From contig CP036526.1 in the NCBI GenBank assembly GCA_007741555.1, positions 5,456,001 to 5,520,000 on the forward strand: a stretch of DNA of 64,000 nt. The letters run 5' to 3'. Under the pieces are notes generated by a model. That model was given only the letters and a program-made list of their open reading frames with translations, did no database searches and had not been told where the DNA came from. The position numbers and the translations under genes were made by a program. The first letter of the stretch is position 1; each line of letters begins with the position of its first letter. The stretch is from Stieleria marina (GTDB lineage: Bacteria > Planctomycetota > Planctomycetia > Pirellulales > Pirellulaceae). Below, one piece after another: positions 27,643 to 38,100 of this stretch.

Positions 27643-28728
27643 TCACGCCTCTTCTTCGGCCTCTTCTAAACTCTCACGGACTTCTTCGTTTGCAGTCCAG
27701 TAGAAAATCGTTCCGATCACGCCCATGACGACTTTCACCAACTCGAATACCAACGCGACCAGCGTGCCTGACGCGACCGTTGGCTCCGCTGGCACCACTT
27801 CGTAGAGCTTGTCGATCGTCGCTTCCAAGACTCCAACGCCCGCCGGTGTTAACGGCAGCGCGGACATCAACATCCCGATGGGCACGATTACAAAATGCTC
27901 GGCCAGCGTCGGGGGCTCGGCGTACAGACCTTTGGCGACGAAGAACATGCTGATCACCAACATCGACTGCACGCCCAGGCTCATCACGATCGACATCGCG
28001 AACGCAAACTTGTGGTGATGAAACATTCGCAGTGGCGGGCCGATTTTGTCGACCAATCCACCGACCAATGGCAACGTGCTCCCCCAGCGAATCAACTGAT
28101 CGACGATTCGACCACCGAACACCAAAATTACCAACACAACCGTCCCCAAGCCGACCAGCACCGCGGTACCGGTTTTGACTTGGTCCATGTATTCCGCGTC
28201 GGTCGGTGCTTTAAGAAACAGCAGAGCCACGGCGACCAAAAGCAGCAACGCGTACAGCCCGGCGCCGCGATCGACTAGGACGGACGCGACTGCTTCGATG
28301 CGTTTGCCAGGTCGGCGCCGAGCCAAAAAGATCGCTTTGAAAAGGTCGCCGCCAACGCTTCCGGCCGAGACAAAACTGAGCAAAAAGCAAATCGCCCCCA
28401 ACCGCTGAGCCTCCAGCATCGTCAGGTCAATTCCCTGGCATCGCACCAACAGACACCAGCGAGCAAACGACAGCGCCATCGCACCAATCGAAACCAGCAA
28501 AGCCGCTGCGAGCAGGCCGTAGTTTTTGTCGTGCTCCGCCAGCGCCGCCCACTGGGCTTCGTCGACGTTGGAGACCAGAAAAGCGATGATCCCGACGGGG
28601 ATCGCAAATTTGACCAACGTCAGCAAGACTCTCTTGCTGCGGCCGGTCTGTTTTGACGAATCCCCGGCGAGCTTTTCAGGCGAATCGCTGGGTGGCGGCT
28701 GGTCGTTTTTGGGTGAAGAGCCGGACAA
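27643..28728 (-). CDS. Lysylphosphatidylglycerol synthase-type transmembrane protein (flippase-like)
   Basis: A 361-residue membrane protein of the UPF0104/LPG_synthase_TM family, the integral membrane part related to the flippase domain of MprF but without the catalytic transferase domain. It has the characteristic RWxxLLRxxG-like helix (FARWCLLVRCQGID, about 88-101), a SAGSVGGDLFKAI loop, DRGAGLYALLL, and the late LPLTPAGVGVLEA motif (about 290-305). About eight membrane helices follow a proline-rich cytoplasmic N-terminus. Members of this family move or bind lipid-linked substrates; no partner gene here indicates which. Confidence 0.87.
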   Translation of the reverse strand: MSGSSPKNDQPPPSDSPEKLAGDSSKQTGRSKRVLLTLVKFAIPVGIIAFLVSNVDEAQWAALAEHDKNYGLLAAALLVSIGAMALSFARWCLLVRCQGIDLTMLEAQRLGAICFLLSFVSAGSVGGDLFKAIFLARRRPGKRIEAVASVLVDRGAGLYALLLLVAVALLFLKAPTDAEYMDQVKTGTAVLVGLGTVVLVILVFGGRIVDQLIRWGSTLPLVGGLVDKIGPPLRMFHHHKFAFAMSIVMSLGVQSMLVISMFFVAKGLYAEPPTLAEHFVIVPIGMLMSALPLTPAGVGVLEATIDKLYEVVPAEPTVASGTLVALVFELVKVVMGVIGTIFYWTANEEVRESLEEAEEEA

Positions 28729-29055
28729 TTCGACCTCAAAGCGGCCCGGGAGGACGGCAATCGGGGGGACAAGACGATGGCAGAATGCGGCCCGCAGAAT
28801 ACTTGTCCCCGGCGGCTCGTAGAAGGACGAACGGGAACTCCACGCGGCCTCTTCTGACGAAAAACAGCCCCCGGCGTTGGATTTTGGCGATTGTTTGGTG
28901 TTGGGAGGCCGTCGGGTGGCGCCGTTGATTTCCCGCAGATTTGCTGCAACAGAACTTGCAAATCACCTTGTCAAAACGCAAGCAAACCTCTATTTTGCGA
29001 GGCTTGATTTAAAACAATTCCTGCAACCAGAACAGTTCTGATAGAGTTTTTTGCC
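28729..29055. other. Intergenic region without a recognised gene
   Basis: This 327-base divergent gap must carry the promoters of the flippase-like gene and of the small basic protein. The short open frames in it lack start signals and family features. I see no hairpin with a T-tract. Confidence 0.4.
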
Positions 29056-29259
29056 ATGACAATGGACCAAAGCCTCAAGGTGAAAGCCGGCGCCATCCGC
29101 TCGCGTAACGTGCTGACACGCGCTGAACGTGTCGCTCGACTTAAAGAGTTGGACAAGTTCGACGAGGACAATTCGATCGTCGGAATGCCCAAAGTGCGCG
29201 TCCAAAAGGTCTCGCTAAAAAAGAAGAAGAAGGTCAAAAAGGCCGACGACGAGAAGTAG
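29056..29259 (+). CDS. PVC-type small basic protein
   Basis: A 67-residue, highly charged protein of the small basic protein family shared by Planctomycetes, Verrucomicrobia and Chlamydiae. It begins MTMDQSLKVKAGAIRSRNVLTRAERV and has VVGMPKVRV-like residues (IVGMPKVRVQKV) at about 46-57. The last 17 residues are almost all Lys, Asp and Glu (KKKKKVKK). The composition suggests a nucleic-acid- or ribosome-associated protein; the family function is not established. Two Met codons (29056 and 29062) are possible starts. Its presence is good evidence for assignment of this DNA to the PVC group. Confidence 0.9.
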   Translation: MTMDQSLKVKAGAIRSRNVLTRAERVARLKELDKFDEDNSIVGMPKVRVQKVSLKKKKKVKKADDEK

Positions 29260-29667
29260 GTTCCATCAGCCTTGTGAATGCTCGCGTCGCTCTCGCGGTT
29301 ATCACAGCGGCTGTCAAATTCAACGCAGACGGTTTCGACCGAAGCAGTGTGATAGGCAGCTCGCCCATCACCTAGCTGTCGCTACATCGCGGGCTCACGC
29401 TCGGTGCAAAGCCGGCTGGGCTCAAATCCGATGAGGCGGAACCTGGAACCAGTTGAATAGAAAATTTTCCGTCGACCACGATCTGCTTCGCTTGCACATT
29501 GATCTGTGCGAACGAGCACACCATCTAGCCGGTCACGTTGTGATGTTTTCGGAACATCGAACGTTCGATCGGCTTTTTTTTGCAGATTGGCCTGCCTGTG
29601 AATACGGCAGTTACGATCCAATAGCGACTCCAGAAGACTTAAGCGAAGTTCCCGAAGGATTTATCCG
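29260..29667. other. Intergenic region before the desaturase
   Basis: The 408 bases contain no supported gene; an overlapping frame from 29453 runs into the desaturase in a different reading frame and lacks family features. A short inverted repeat (GTGATAGGC with GCCCATCAC around 29349-29372) is present without a T-tract. Near the end GAAGGA (29654-29659) is the ribosome-binding site of the desaturase, eight bases before its ATG. Confidence 0.5.
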
Positions 29668-30681
29668 ATGGCAGATTCTGTTTGCGAAGAAACCAGCAAC
29701 GAGTCACAACCGGCTGAGAACGCTGTGTCCGACGAGCAACTTTCGACGGAACTGCCAACCGAAGGAATCGACCCACAAAGGTTGCCACGGCCCGAGGAAA
29801 CACAACCGCTTCGCGTGATGTGGGAATATGTCGCCGTACTGTCGTCGGTCCACGTCGTTGCGCTACTGGCATTTTTGCCGTGGACGTTCTCGTGGCTGTT
29901 CACTTGGTCCGGAGTGGCTTTCGCGATCTTGGGACACTTCGTTTTTGGAATGATGGGCGTCACCATTGGCTACCATCGCCTCCTAACACACCGTGGGTTC
30001 ACCGCACCAAAATGGCTGGAACACACGCTGGCGACTTTGGGCATGTGCAATCTGCAAGACAGCCCCGCTCGTTGGGTTGCCATCCATCGCATGCACCACC
30101 AACACAGCGATCATCAACCGGATCCGCATTCGCCACTGGTTAGCTTTCTGTGGGGACACATGGGCTGGGTGGTTTGCCGGCACAAGGATTTGGATCGCAC
30201 CAGCCACTACGAACGATACGTGCGAGACCTGCTTCGTGATCCGTTCTATCTAAAGCTAGAGCGACGCGGCGGCTGGTTCTTTGTTTTCTTGGGCCACTCA
30301 ATTTTGATCACCACCGTTGGCGCCATCGTGGGCTACTTCGCCGCCGGCGAACCGCTTCGATACGCCGCTAGCTGGACCGTCTGGGCTGTCGCGGTTCGCA
30401 CCGTGTTCGTCCTGCACGGCACCTGGGCCGTCAACTCACTCTCCCACGTGTTCGGCTACCGCAATTACAAAACACGTGACGAAAGCACCAACAATTGGCT
30501 TGTCGCACTGTGGAGTCACGGCGAAGGTTGGCACAACAATCATCACGCCGAACCGCGTGCGGCTGCTCACGGCCACAAGTGGTGGGAATTTGATATGTCG
30601 TGGCGGATCATTCAATTCATGGAAATGATTGGATTGGCCAAGAACGTGGTACGCCCCAAGGCTTTCAAAGCTCCTGAGTAA
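29668..30681 (+). CDS. Acyl-CoA desaturase (fatty acid delta-9 type)
   Basis: A 337-residue integral membrane di-iron desaturase. It has three His boxes: HRLLTH (103-108), HRMHHQH (140-146) and HNNHH (about 286-290), plus a further His in HGEGWH, as in the stearoyl-CoA desaturase family. Paired hydrophobic helices lie at about 53-100 and 195-260. An acidic, Ser/Thr-rich N-terminal extension of about 45 residues precedes them. The enzyme inserts a cis double bond into saturated acyl chains using O2 and reducing equivalents, adjusting membrane fluidity. GAAGGA lies eight bases before the ATG. No electron-donor gene is adjacent. Confidence 0.93.
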   Translation: MADSVCEETSNESQPAENAVSDEQLSTELPTEGIDPQRLPRPEETQPLRVMWEYVAVLSSVHVVALLAFLPWTFSWLFTWSGVAFAILGHFVFGMMGVTIGYHRLLTHRGFTAPKWLEHTLATLGMCNLQDSPARWVAIHRMHHQHSDHQPDPHSPLVSFLWGHMGWVVCRHKDLDRTSHYERYVRDLLRDPFYLKLERRGGWFFVFLGHSILITTVGAIVGYFAAGEPLRYAASWTVWAVAVRTVFVLHGTWAVNSLSHVFGYRNYKTRDESTNNWLVALWSHGEGWHNNHHAEPRAAAHGHKWWEFDMSWRIIQFMEMIGLAKNVVRPKAFKAPE

Positions 30682-30765
30682 AAACGCTTCCGGCTACCGC
30701 AGGCAGCCATCCAGCTGATCAATCTCGCTTCTTGATACCACCCGTTGTCGCTTGAGAGACACCGC

Positions 30766-31794
30766 ATGAAACGACTGACAGCCTGGATGCATCGAACGCT
30801 AGGACTGACGCTCTTTCTGTCGCTGCTCGCATTACCGCAGCGCCCTGTCAACGCGGACGAACCAGCCAACTCGGTTGCGCCGGCTTCATCGAACAAAACA
30901 GACGAACAGCGGTCACTCAATGTCCTGTTCATCGGCAATAGCTACACCGCTCGGCACAACTTGGCCGATGTTGTCAAAGCGATGGCTCAGGCAGGCCAGC
31001 CAGGACTGACCTTCAACTACTCCGCTGTCATCTACGGTGGACGCACGCTGGCTGATCATTGGCGGCTGGGAACTCAGAACATGGTGACGGCGCATTCTTT
31101 GACTCGAGAAACCGAATCCGCAACCATCAAGAACTTGGAGCTCGCGGTCGCGGCCGACAGCAGCGACAAATACGCCAAAGCTGCGTTGAAGAAGCACCTC
31201 GCGTTTCAAACAGAATTCGAAGCGAACCGTACGAACTGGGACATCGTCGTCCTGCAATCCTATCGCGACGATCAGGGGGGAGCGGATTCCAAGTACGCGC
31301 AATTCGTCCCCAAGTTTGCGAAACTCGCCAAGGATCAGGGTGCTCGGGTCGTGCTGTATGTCACGACACCGACGACGCAAAACGCGGCTCCTTTGACGGA
31401 CAAACCGGACCGCCACGGTGTCACTGAACTGTGTCACGAAATCGCTTCACTGGCCAAATCCGTCGACGCCGCGGTCGCGCCGATGCCGCTAGTCGGTTTG
31501 AATTGCCAAACACAGCGGCCAGATCTGACACTTCGCTACGTCAACGATGCTCATCTGAATAAAACGATGGCCTACCTGACCGCGTGTACCCTGTACGCAG
31601 CGATCTTCGACGCCAGCCCGGTCGGATTGCCGATCGATTCGATCACCGACATTCGGTATTTCCAAGACGACAAGAACAACAAGCGTTTGGATCGCGACGG
31701 CCAGCCGATCACAAAGACCTTTTCAGATTCGGACCGCGTTGATCTGCAACGGATCGCCTGGGAAAGCCACCAAGAGTTTCAGCGGATCCGGTGA
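30766..31794 (+). CDS. Secreted SGNH-hydrolase-like protein
   Basis: A 342-residue exported protein with a signal peptide (about 1-31, ending PVNADEPA). The mature protein begins LNVLFIGNSYTARHNL; GNS is the nucleophile block. VLQSYRDDQGG resembles the block III region, and NDAHLNKTMAYL has Asp and His spaced as in the catalytic block V. This makes it a better SGNH match than the protein at 5773-6558, which shares the opening GNS block. ATG 30766 is preferred over an in-frame TTG at 30745 because GAGAGA precedes it and it starts a good signal peptide. The substrate is unknown; esterase or deacetylase activity on extracellular glycans is plausible. Confidence 0.8.
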   Translation: MKRLTAWMHRTLGLTLFLSLLALPQRPVNADEPANSVAPASSNKTDEQRSLNVLFIGNSYTARHNLADVVKAMAQAGQPGLTFNYSAVIYGGRTLADHWRLGTQNMVTAHSLTRETESATIKNLELAVAADSSDKYAKAALKKHLAFQTEFEANRTNWDIVVLQSYRDDQGGADSKYAQFVPKFAKLAKDQGARVVLYVTTPTTQNAAPLTDKPDRHGVTELCHEIASLAKSVDAAVAPMPLVGLNCQTQRPDLTLRYVNDAHLNKTMAYLTACTLYAAIFDASPVGLPIDSITDIRYFQDDKNNKRLDRDGQPITKTFSDSDRVDLQRIAWESHQEFQRIR

Positions 31795-31994
31795 TCAACC
31801 TGACACGCCTGGTTGAAAACTTGACGCGTGTCGTCGAACGCCTCGGATGCGGCTCCCCCAGTTGAGAACCTACGGGTTTTGCCGGTTCTTGCACCACTTC
31901 GTGATACGGCTCTACCCAGGGCTTCCCGGCTCGATATCCTGTTATCAGGTGCTTTTGCGTGATAATTGATTCGGAGAAACGTGACGTGCAAAAT

Positions 31995-33233
31995 ATGAAG
32001 TCAGAATACGACTGTGTGGTAATCGGCGCTGGACCAGGCGGCGGTGCTGCCGCCGCGACGGTCGCCCAAGCCGGCTTGTCGACGTTGCTAGTCGAACGCG
32101 AAAGCGTGCCGCGGTTTCATGTCGGCGAATCGCTCATGCCCGAAACCTACTGGCCTCTGCAGCGACTTGGGCTGACTGATCGCATTCGCAATGCTGGATG
32201 GCAGACCAAGAAGAGCGTCCAATTTGTCAGCCACCGAGGAACCGAATCGGCGCCGTTCTTTTTCTCGCAGCACGATGAACGCGAATGCGCCAATACGTGG
32301 CAAGTCGAACGTAGCGAGTTTGACAAAATGCTGTTCGATCGCGCAGCAGAGTGCGGCGCGGATTGTGTCGACCGCACACGCCTGCTTGACGTGCGGTTTG
32401 ACGCAAACAACAAAGCGACCGGAGTAGTCGTACGCGGCGAAGACGACCAGCAACACGAAATCGATTGCAAAGTCGTGGTCGACGCGAGCGGACAACAGTC
32501 CTTTATCTCGAACAAACTGGGACTGAAGGAAATCAACCCCGACTTGAAAAAGGCGGCGATCTGGGGCTACTACCGCGACGCCGTTCGTGGCGAAGGTGAC
32601 AATGATGGCGCGACCATCATCATGAACACTGCCAGCCGCAAATCTTGGTTTTGGTTCATTCCGATGTCGCGTGGGATCACCAGCATTGGCTGCGTCGCGG
32701 ACAATGATTTTTTACTGAAAGGTCGCGGCACACCCCAAGAAACCTACGACGAAGAATTGGCGCAGTGCCCAGGACTGACACCGCGGTTGATGAATGCGAC
32801 TCGCTTGGGCGATCTGAAAACGGCCAAAGAGTTTTCGTACCGATCCACGCAGCCATCGGGTGACGGCTGGGTGCTGGTGGGTGACGCCTATGGCTTTATC
32901 GACCCGGTCTACTCATCGGGCGTGTACTTCGCGCTGGAGATGGGTGTGCGAGCTGGCGATGCAATCGTCGAAGGTTTTGAAAAGAGTGATCTCAGCGGTC
33001 AGCAGCTTGGATCCTGGGCAGAATCCTTTAACACCGGAGCGCAGTGGGTCCGCAAATTGGTGGGAGCGTTTTACACCAATGGATTCAGCATTGGTCGATT
33101 CATGAAAGAGCACCCCGAACACCGCGGATGCCTGACCGACATCTTGATTGGTCGCATTTTCACCGACGACGCCAAGCAAATGTTCGTGGACATGGATGCG
33201 AGTATCGCGCGTGCCAAAATGGAAGCGATGTAA
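31995..33233 (+). CDS. Flavin-dependent halogenase-like oxidoreductase
   Basis: A 412-residue FAD-dependent protein. GAGPGGGAAAATVAQAG (11-27) is the FAD-binding Rossmann motif and RFHVGESLMPETYWPLQRLG (40-59) is typical of the flavin-dependent halogenase and geranylgeranyl-reductase superfamily. It has the sequence WFWFIP at 218-223, which matches the WxWxIP signature of halogenases, and GDAYGFIDPVYSSG near 297-310, the second flavin motif with the expected Ser/Gly ending. Whether it halogenates, hydroxylates or reduces cannot be told; the catalytic Lys of tryptophan halogenases could not be placed. ATG 31995 is preferred because the alternative start at 31959 adds 12 unrelated residues. A hairpin lies 44 bases downstream. 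Confidence 0.85.
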   Translation: MKSEYDCVVIGAGPGGGAAAATVAQAGLSTLLVERESVPRFHVGESLMPETYWPLQRLGLTDRIRNAGWQTKKSVQFVSHRGTESAPFFFSQHDERECANTWQVERSEFDKMLFDRAAECGADCVDRTRLLDVRFDANNKATGVVVRGEDDQQHEIDCKVVVDASGQQSFISNKLGLKEINPDLKKAAIWGYYRDAVRGEGDNDGATIIMNTASRKSWFWFIPMSRGITSIGCVADNDFLLKGRGTPQETYDEELAQCPGLTPRLMNATRLGDLKTAKEFSYRSTQPSGDGWVLVGDAYGFIDPVYSSGVYFALEMGVRAGDAIVEGFEKSDLSGQQLGSWAESFNTGAQWVRKLVGAFYTNGFSIGRFMKEHPEHRGCLTDILIGRIFTDDAKQMFVDMDASIARAKMEAM

Positions 33234-33276
33234 GCGTCCGCCTCGTTTGCTTTCCGCGGCTTTCGCAGCCGATTTT

Positions 33277-33297
33277 GCCGCATTCGATCAATGCGGC
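33277..33297. terminator. Perfect 8-bp hairpin after the halogenase-like gene
   Basis: GCCGCATT (33277-33284) pairs exactly with AATGCGGC (33290-33297) with a five-base loop. There is no T-tract, so termination is possible but not established. Confidence 0.4.
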
Positions 33298-33492
33298 TGG
33301 TGCTCGAAATGTACGTTTCAAACGTGGTGTGAAAATCGATTCGGAGCATGCCGCCCAACCTTCAAATTCTACCTGACACAGGTTTGGCAACTCCCAACGT
33401 CTTCACCAGCTTCGTCCGCAGTTCTGATATAAAAGGTATTCCGTCTAGACAGCAACGTTTCATCGAGCGAAAACAGAACGAGGCAGGTTGAT

Positions 33493-35190
33493 TTGAATCG
33501 TTTCCGCTGGTGTCTGTTGCTTGCCGCGATCCCAATTGTGCTGTTGGCACAACTAGCACTCAGCTATCGGTCGTTGTCCGTTCAAGGCTTTGTTGATCGA
33601 CCTGATGGCAGCGGCGCAGCGATTCTCCAGCATAATCCCGCCCAAGGGGTCGAAGTAATCGCGTGGGATCCCGGGATTACCAACCTGCGTACTATTTTCA
33701 ACCATCGGGACCGCGGACTCGTCAAGCGAACTCTGATTGCGTCGAATCCCTCTGGCGAGCAAATTGTCGTGACACGGCGCCAACATTTGGTTTGCATCGA
33801 ACCCCAGACGGGCAAAGTGCTGTGGACGACCGAGCAAGCTAAAACAGCGCTGGCCCCAAGCCGCATCGATTTCATCAACGGCGGGCGTCACCTGGTTGTC
33901 ACCCAAGACTTCTCGCGATCGGAAAGTAGTTCGATAGCGATTCTGGACGCTGAGAGCGGAAAGGCCGTTCAGAGAACCGCCATTTACAACGTCGCGAGGT
34001 ATCTGGCCAGCAAGAACCGGGTGGCAATTCAGTTTAGCCGACAGCACGAGCGGTTCAGCGAATGGGATCTGATTGAATTGGCGGGGGATCAAATGAAGCT
34101 GATCAAGTCACCTGCGTTTGCCCCGCGTGAGATGTTGCCAAACTCATTGACGGTCGATTTAGATGTGTCCGTCGGCGGCAGTTATTCCGAACGCCTGGAC
34201 TACATCGACCGCATGAAAAGTCAGCATCAATCCAAAGTGCGACTGCGGCCCGCAACGTTGTTTCAACCGGCCAGGATCGAAATCGTTTCCAATCAAAAAA
34301 ACAAAACCGTTCGCCTGCAGTCGCTTGGTTTTGGCGAGTCCATCACTGCGCTGGGCCTCGCATCCCTTGCGGCCGCGATTTGGTCCTTGCTCTTCGTGAA
34401 AAATGGAGCCAAAAGCAAACAGCACTCGCGTCTGATCGGCCATGCGATCGTCGTATTGATTTTGATGGCCGTGGTGACTTGGCCGATGACTGTCCCGGGA
34501 TGGACCGAAAGCCAAAACGCGCGGCAACCCGCTTTCATCTTGCGGGCGGCTCCCATTTTTTTCCAGAGCGTGCTGCCGTCACTCTTATCAGCGACCGCGT
34601 TGTCATTCGGATTGGCTGGAATCTTATCGCAGCGAAGACCGTTCTATCTGTGGAGCATTTTCTTCGCAGCGTGCGCGATGCCGTTCCTGCTGCCCGTGAT
34701 TGGCATCTGCGTGGCAGTGTTAAGCATGGGCTACCGCTTTCGTCGACCCAACAGATCGCTTGGCAATCGAAAAGTTGATCGCATCGATTCTGACGCTTTA
34801 TCGCAACCTAGCTGCAACGCCCCAAATTCATCACCGGCAATCGATCGGCAAAACTTTCGATTCGGCATTTTGGAAATGATGTTGATCACCGCAGGTGTTG
34901 CGATCTTCATCGCCATCGGGCACCCAGGTCGATTCCTGATTGCTCACGGTTGCCTTTTGGCGGGCCTGTTAGCCCTCTCCGTTTTGCTGACCAGCCGATC
35001 GACTAGGTCAATGACTTTTTGCGTAAGCGTCATGTTTGTGGCATTTTTGGGCGGTGGACACCATCTTTGGAATGGATCGGCAACCACCGTCTTTGTGTTC
35101 GCGATTCCCATGCTGACATCACTTGCGGCACTGCAAGGCTATCGCCTGAGAGCAACCCGTCACCCAAACAAGATCGTTCCCGCGAGCTAG
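33493..35190 (+). CDS. Multi-pass membrane protein with extracytoplasmic propeller-like region
   Basis: A 565-residue protein. An N-terminal membrane helix (8-27) is followed by about 240 residues with WD/PQQ-like segments (IEPQTGKVLWTTEQAKTAL, AILDAESGKAVQRTAIYNVA), suggesting one or two propeller blades outside the membrane. From about 280 on there are roughly nine hydrophobic helices interrupted by a polar loop (about 415-450). No family was recognised. The start is TTG, 6 bases after an AGGCAGG sequence, which fits a ribosome-binding site. It converges with the 1016-residue gene, and the two TAG stop codons share the palindrome CTAG at 35187-35190. Confidence 0.75.
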   Translation: MNRFRWCLLLAAIPIVLLAQLALSYRSLSVQGFVDRPDGSGAAILQHNPAQGVEVIAWDPGITNLRTIFNHRDRGLVKRTLIASNPSGEQIVVTRRQHLVCIEPQTGKVLWTTEQAKTALAPSRIDFINGGRHLVVTQDFSRSESSSIAILDAESGKAVQRTAIYNVARYLASKNRVAIQFSRQHERFSEWDLIELAGDQMKLIKSPAFAPREMLPNSLTVDLDVSVGGSYSERLDYIDRMKSQHQSKVRLRPATLFQPARIEIVSNQKNKTVRLQSLGFGESITALGLASLAAAIWSLLFVKNGAKSKQHSRLIGHAIVVLILMAVVTWPMTVPGWTESQNARQPAFILRAAPIFFQSVLPSLLSATALSFGLAGILSQRRPFYLWSIFFAACAMPFLLPVIGICVAVLSMGYRFRRPNRSLGNRKVDRIDSDALSQPSCNAPNSSPAIDRQNFRFGILEMMLITAGVAIFIAIGHPGRFLIAHGCLLAGLLALSVLLTSRSTRSMTFCVSVMFVAFLGGGHHLWNGSATTVFVFAIPMLTSLAALQGYRLRATRHPNKIVPAS

Positions 35191-38100
35191 CGTTTGCTGC
35201 TTTCTCCGGACGTACCGACAGCAATGCGCCCAGCACGTTTACGGCTAAGTGCCATAGCGAACCAGCCATCACGCAGTTCCAGCTGGCTGATTTCGGCATC
35301 TGCCAATGACTCGCTCCTCGCGAACGCTTCGCTCGTCAGCGGGATGCTGTGGTTGGGCGAAAAGACCTTGTTGAACACGGCTCGAATCGGCAGACGCTGA
35401 CGCATCGCCATTCCCGGCCCACTGATACTCAAGTGCCCATCACGGACCAGCGAAACACGCAGTCCATCGATCTGAGCACGGTAACCGGCACGCACGATGA
35501 ATCGTCGCAGCGACGCTCCCTTTTGACGACTGAGTTCAACGACTCGCATCGTGATCCACAAGAGTCCGTCCTCCAATTCGACAGTAATCGGGCGTGTCTT
35601 TGCGAATTGAATCATGACGTCGTTGGGGATGTCCTCTGGTAGCGCGAACTGTTCACGCCCGAGTACTTTCATCGTGTTGTCAAACGCCGCTTGAATCGTG
35701 ATGGGTTCGCCCAAAGGCACCACCTGTTCCAGCGTGTTGTTCATGGCTGATTGATTGATCTGCACGCTGATGAGCGAATCATTGGGAGCGCGCGGACGCG
35801 GCGTCGACGCGCCGATTTGCCAGTCACCGGCCAAGCGGTATCGAGCAATCAAACGCTGGTCTGTGGTTTGCATGTCCATCACTTGAGGCTGCAATTTCAA
35901 CGAATTGAGCGGCCCCATTACCACGTCGTTCAAACGTGCCGACGCTTTCGCGACCTTTGCTTCCAATCGCTCGTCGATTCCATCACCAATTTGTTTTGTC
36001 ATACGACGATTGGCAATTCCCGACGTCAGCCCTGATCGTTGTTTGTATTTCGCGGCAATAATTGATCTCGCCAAGTCGCCCAACAATGGCCAGTTGTCGT
36101 ACTGCGAGTTGACATCACGCAACCTTGTTCGGCCGCTGACGTCGATCTGCGATTGCCCCAATTGAGCGCCTTCAGGGGTAATCTCGATCGGAGTTGAACC
36201 AATAAAACTGGAGTCCCCTCGAGTCCTGATGGCGGCTTGACCTCGTTGACCGACACTGTGTGTCCTGACATTGCCGATCGCTTGCAACGTAAATGCCCAA
36301 CTGTCACGTGAAGGTCGCAGCTCCAAGTCGAGCTCACTGTTCACATGGCTGATTCCTTTGACTCGGCTGCCCATGATGTTCGTGCGAACAGGCACGGTGG
36401 TGGGCGCCACATCAGGGATCAATCGCGTCAGCATCTCTTGACTAACCGCCGTGCGAATATTTGCGTTGCGGTAGCAAGCGTCGATCGACTTGGCGACACG
36501 AAGTGTTCCTTCATGATTAGAAGAACGCAGCGATTGCGCAGTGCCTGCGATATCGATGGCCGCCAAATCAACGGCATCGGACTCTTGACGTTCAATTTGA
36601 TTTAGCAGAGCCGCGTAATCGACGGGAGTCCGTGTCCAGGGTTGCAGTGCCGACACCAAATATTGAACCGAATCACGCTGAAGCCACTGACTCTGCTGAG
36701 TGCCCAATCCATGCCAGCGAGTTCGAGACAAAACGCGCTGCGCTGTGAGTTGACGTTGATTGACCTTTTGTCCGGTCGCCGAATCTACGATTTCATCAAG
36801 TAGGAGATAGCTGCTCCAGCCTGCCGCGTCGCCGGTTTCGGTCATCTCCGACTTCAGTTCCTGAACCAGCGATTCAACGGCTGCTCCATTGTCAGCCTCC
36901 GTTGGCGTGGTAGTCAGCGGCTGTTTGTTTGAAACGACAGCCCAGATGGGCTCCCAAACACTCGTTCGGCGATAAATCGCGTGAGACGCTTGCAACCAAT
37001 CGATTTGCATCTCTCGGTTGTTCAATCGCTCCGCTTGGTGAAACCCCTGCAAGGCCAGCGACTTCAACTCCTCAATAAGACGGCCGGCTTCTGGTTCGCC
37101 AAGACGTGGCAACCTTCGCAGGTCGGACATTGTCGATTGCACTCGCGCGGCCCAAAGATTTGTGGCCTCTGATACTTCGGAAGATTCATCGCCGCTTGCT
37201 TTCGTCAGTCGTTGCAGCTGATCCTCCAAACGCGGCGTCAGTGGCCACGTGCTTGGATTGCCAGAGACTCCGAACTGGTTGTTCGACACTGGTTCACGTA
37301 AAAGCGCCCGATCTGCATCGACAGAGCGACCTGAGATTTCTGGTTGTGGTTTCTGGCTTCGCGTCGTGTTACGCGGAATCACTTTTGCCAAGTTGGCGAT
37401 CGACTGAGGCATCACCGACGCGTCAGGCTTGATGCTTTGCAAAGGCTGACGCTCAACATTCAGATTCGGCTGATCATTGGTTGATTTGAAAACGCGTTCT
37501 TCTTTGGGAACTGCTGCTGCAATCGAATTGGGCTCCGTCGCCGTTTTCGACTTGTACAATGGTTCGGTTGATCGCGGCGAATTGGCTTGAACCAGCGGTT
37601 CCGATTGGAATGGATTCTGGCGCAGCAAGTTTGTGCCAATCGGCTGAACGACCGCTTCGGGTTCAGACGAAGGTCGCTCGGGCCCCACAAAGTCGCCCGC
37701 GAGCCGATCGCCGGAAAGCTCACTAAGCGTCGATTTGTCATTTTGAGCCGGCTGAAGCAACAACGAGGAACCGGCTTCGCTGTCCGACGCGGCAACTTTG
37801 TCCGAAAGACTCTCTTTGTCCGAACGAGTCGCTGCGTACAGATCGACGGCATCCCTCAGAGCTGCTTGCGGAGAATGCTTCGTCGGACGTGAAAGGACCT
37901 CGGCAACTCGCTCCGGCAATCGCATGGCTTGGCCGCCGCGTTCGATTCGGTCAGCGATCGCAGTGTTAGCTAGCGGCGACGGCAGCCGGCTGTAGAGGAT
38001 TTCCGAAGCAACCTGATGGCCCGGGCCAGACGACACCGGAGCAGCCGACGCCTCTAAGGGCGCGAGCGGCTTGGTTTCGGCTTCGACCGAGTAAGCAAAT

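Noticed and set aside
29453-29818. 121-codon frame overlapping the desaturase start
   Set aside because: It is in another frame from the desaturase, has no ribosome-binding site or family, and the desaturase start is well supported.
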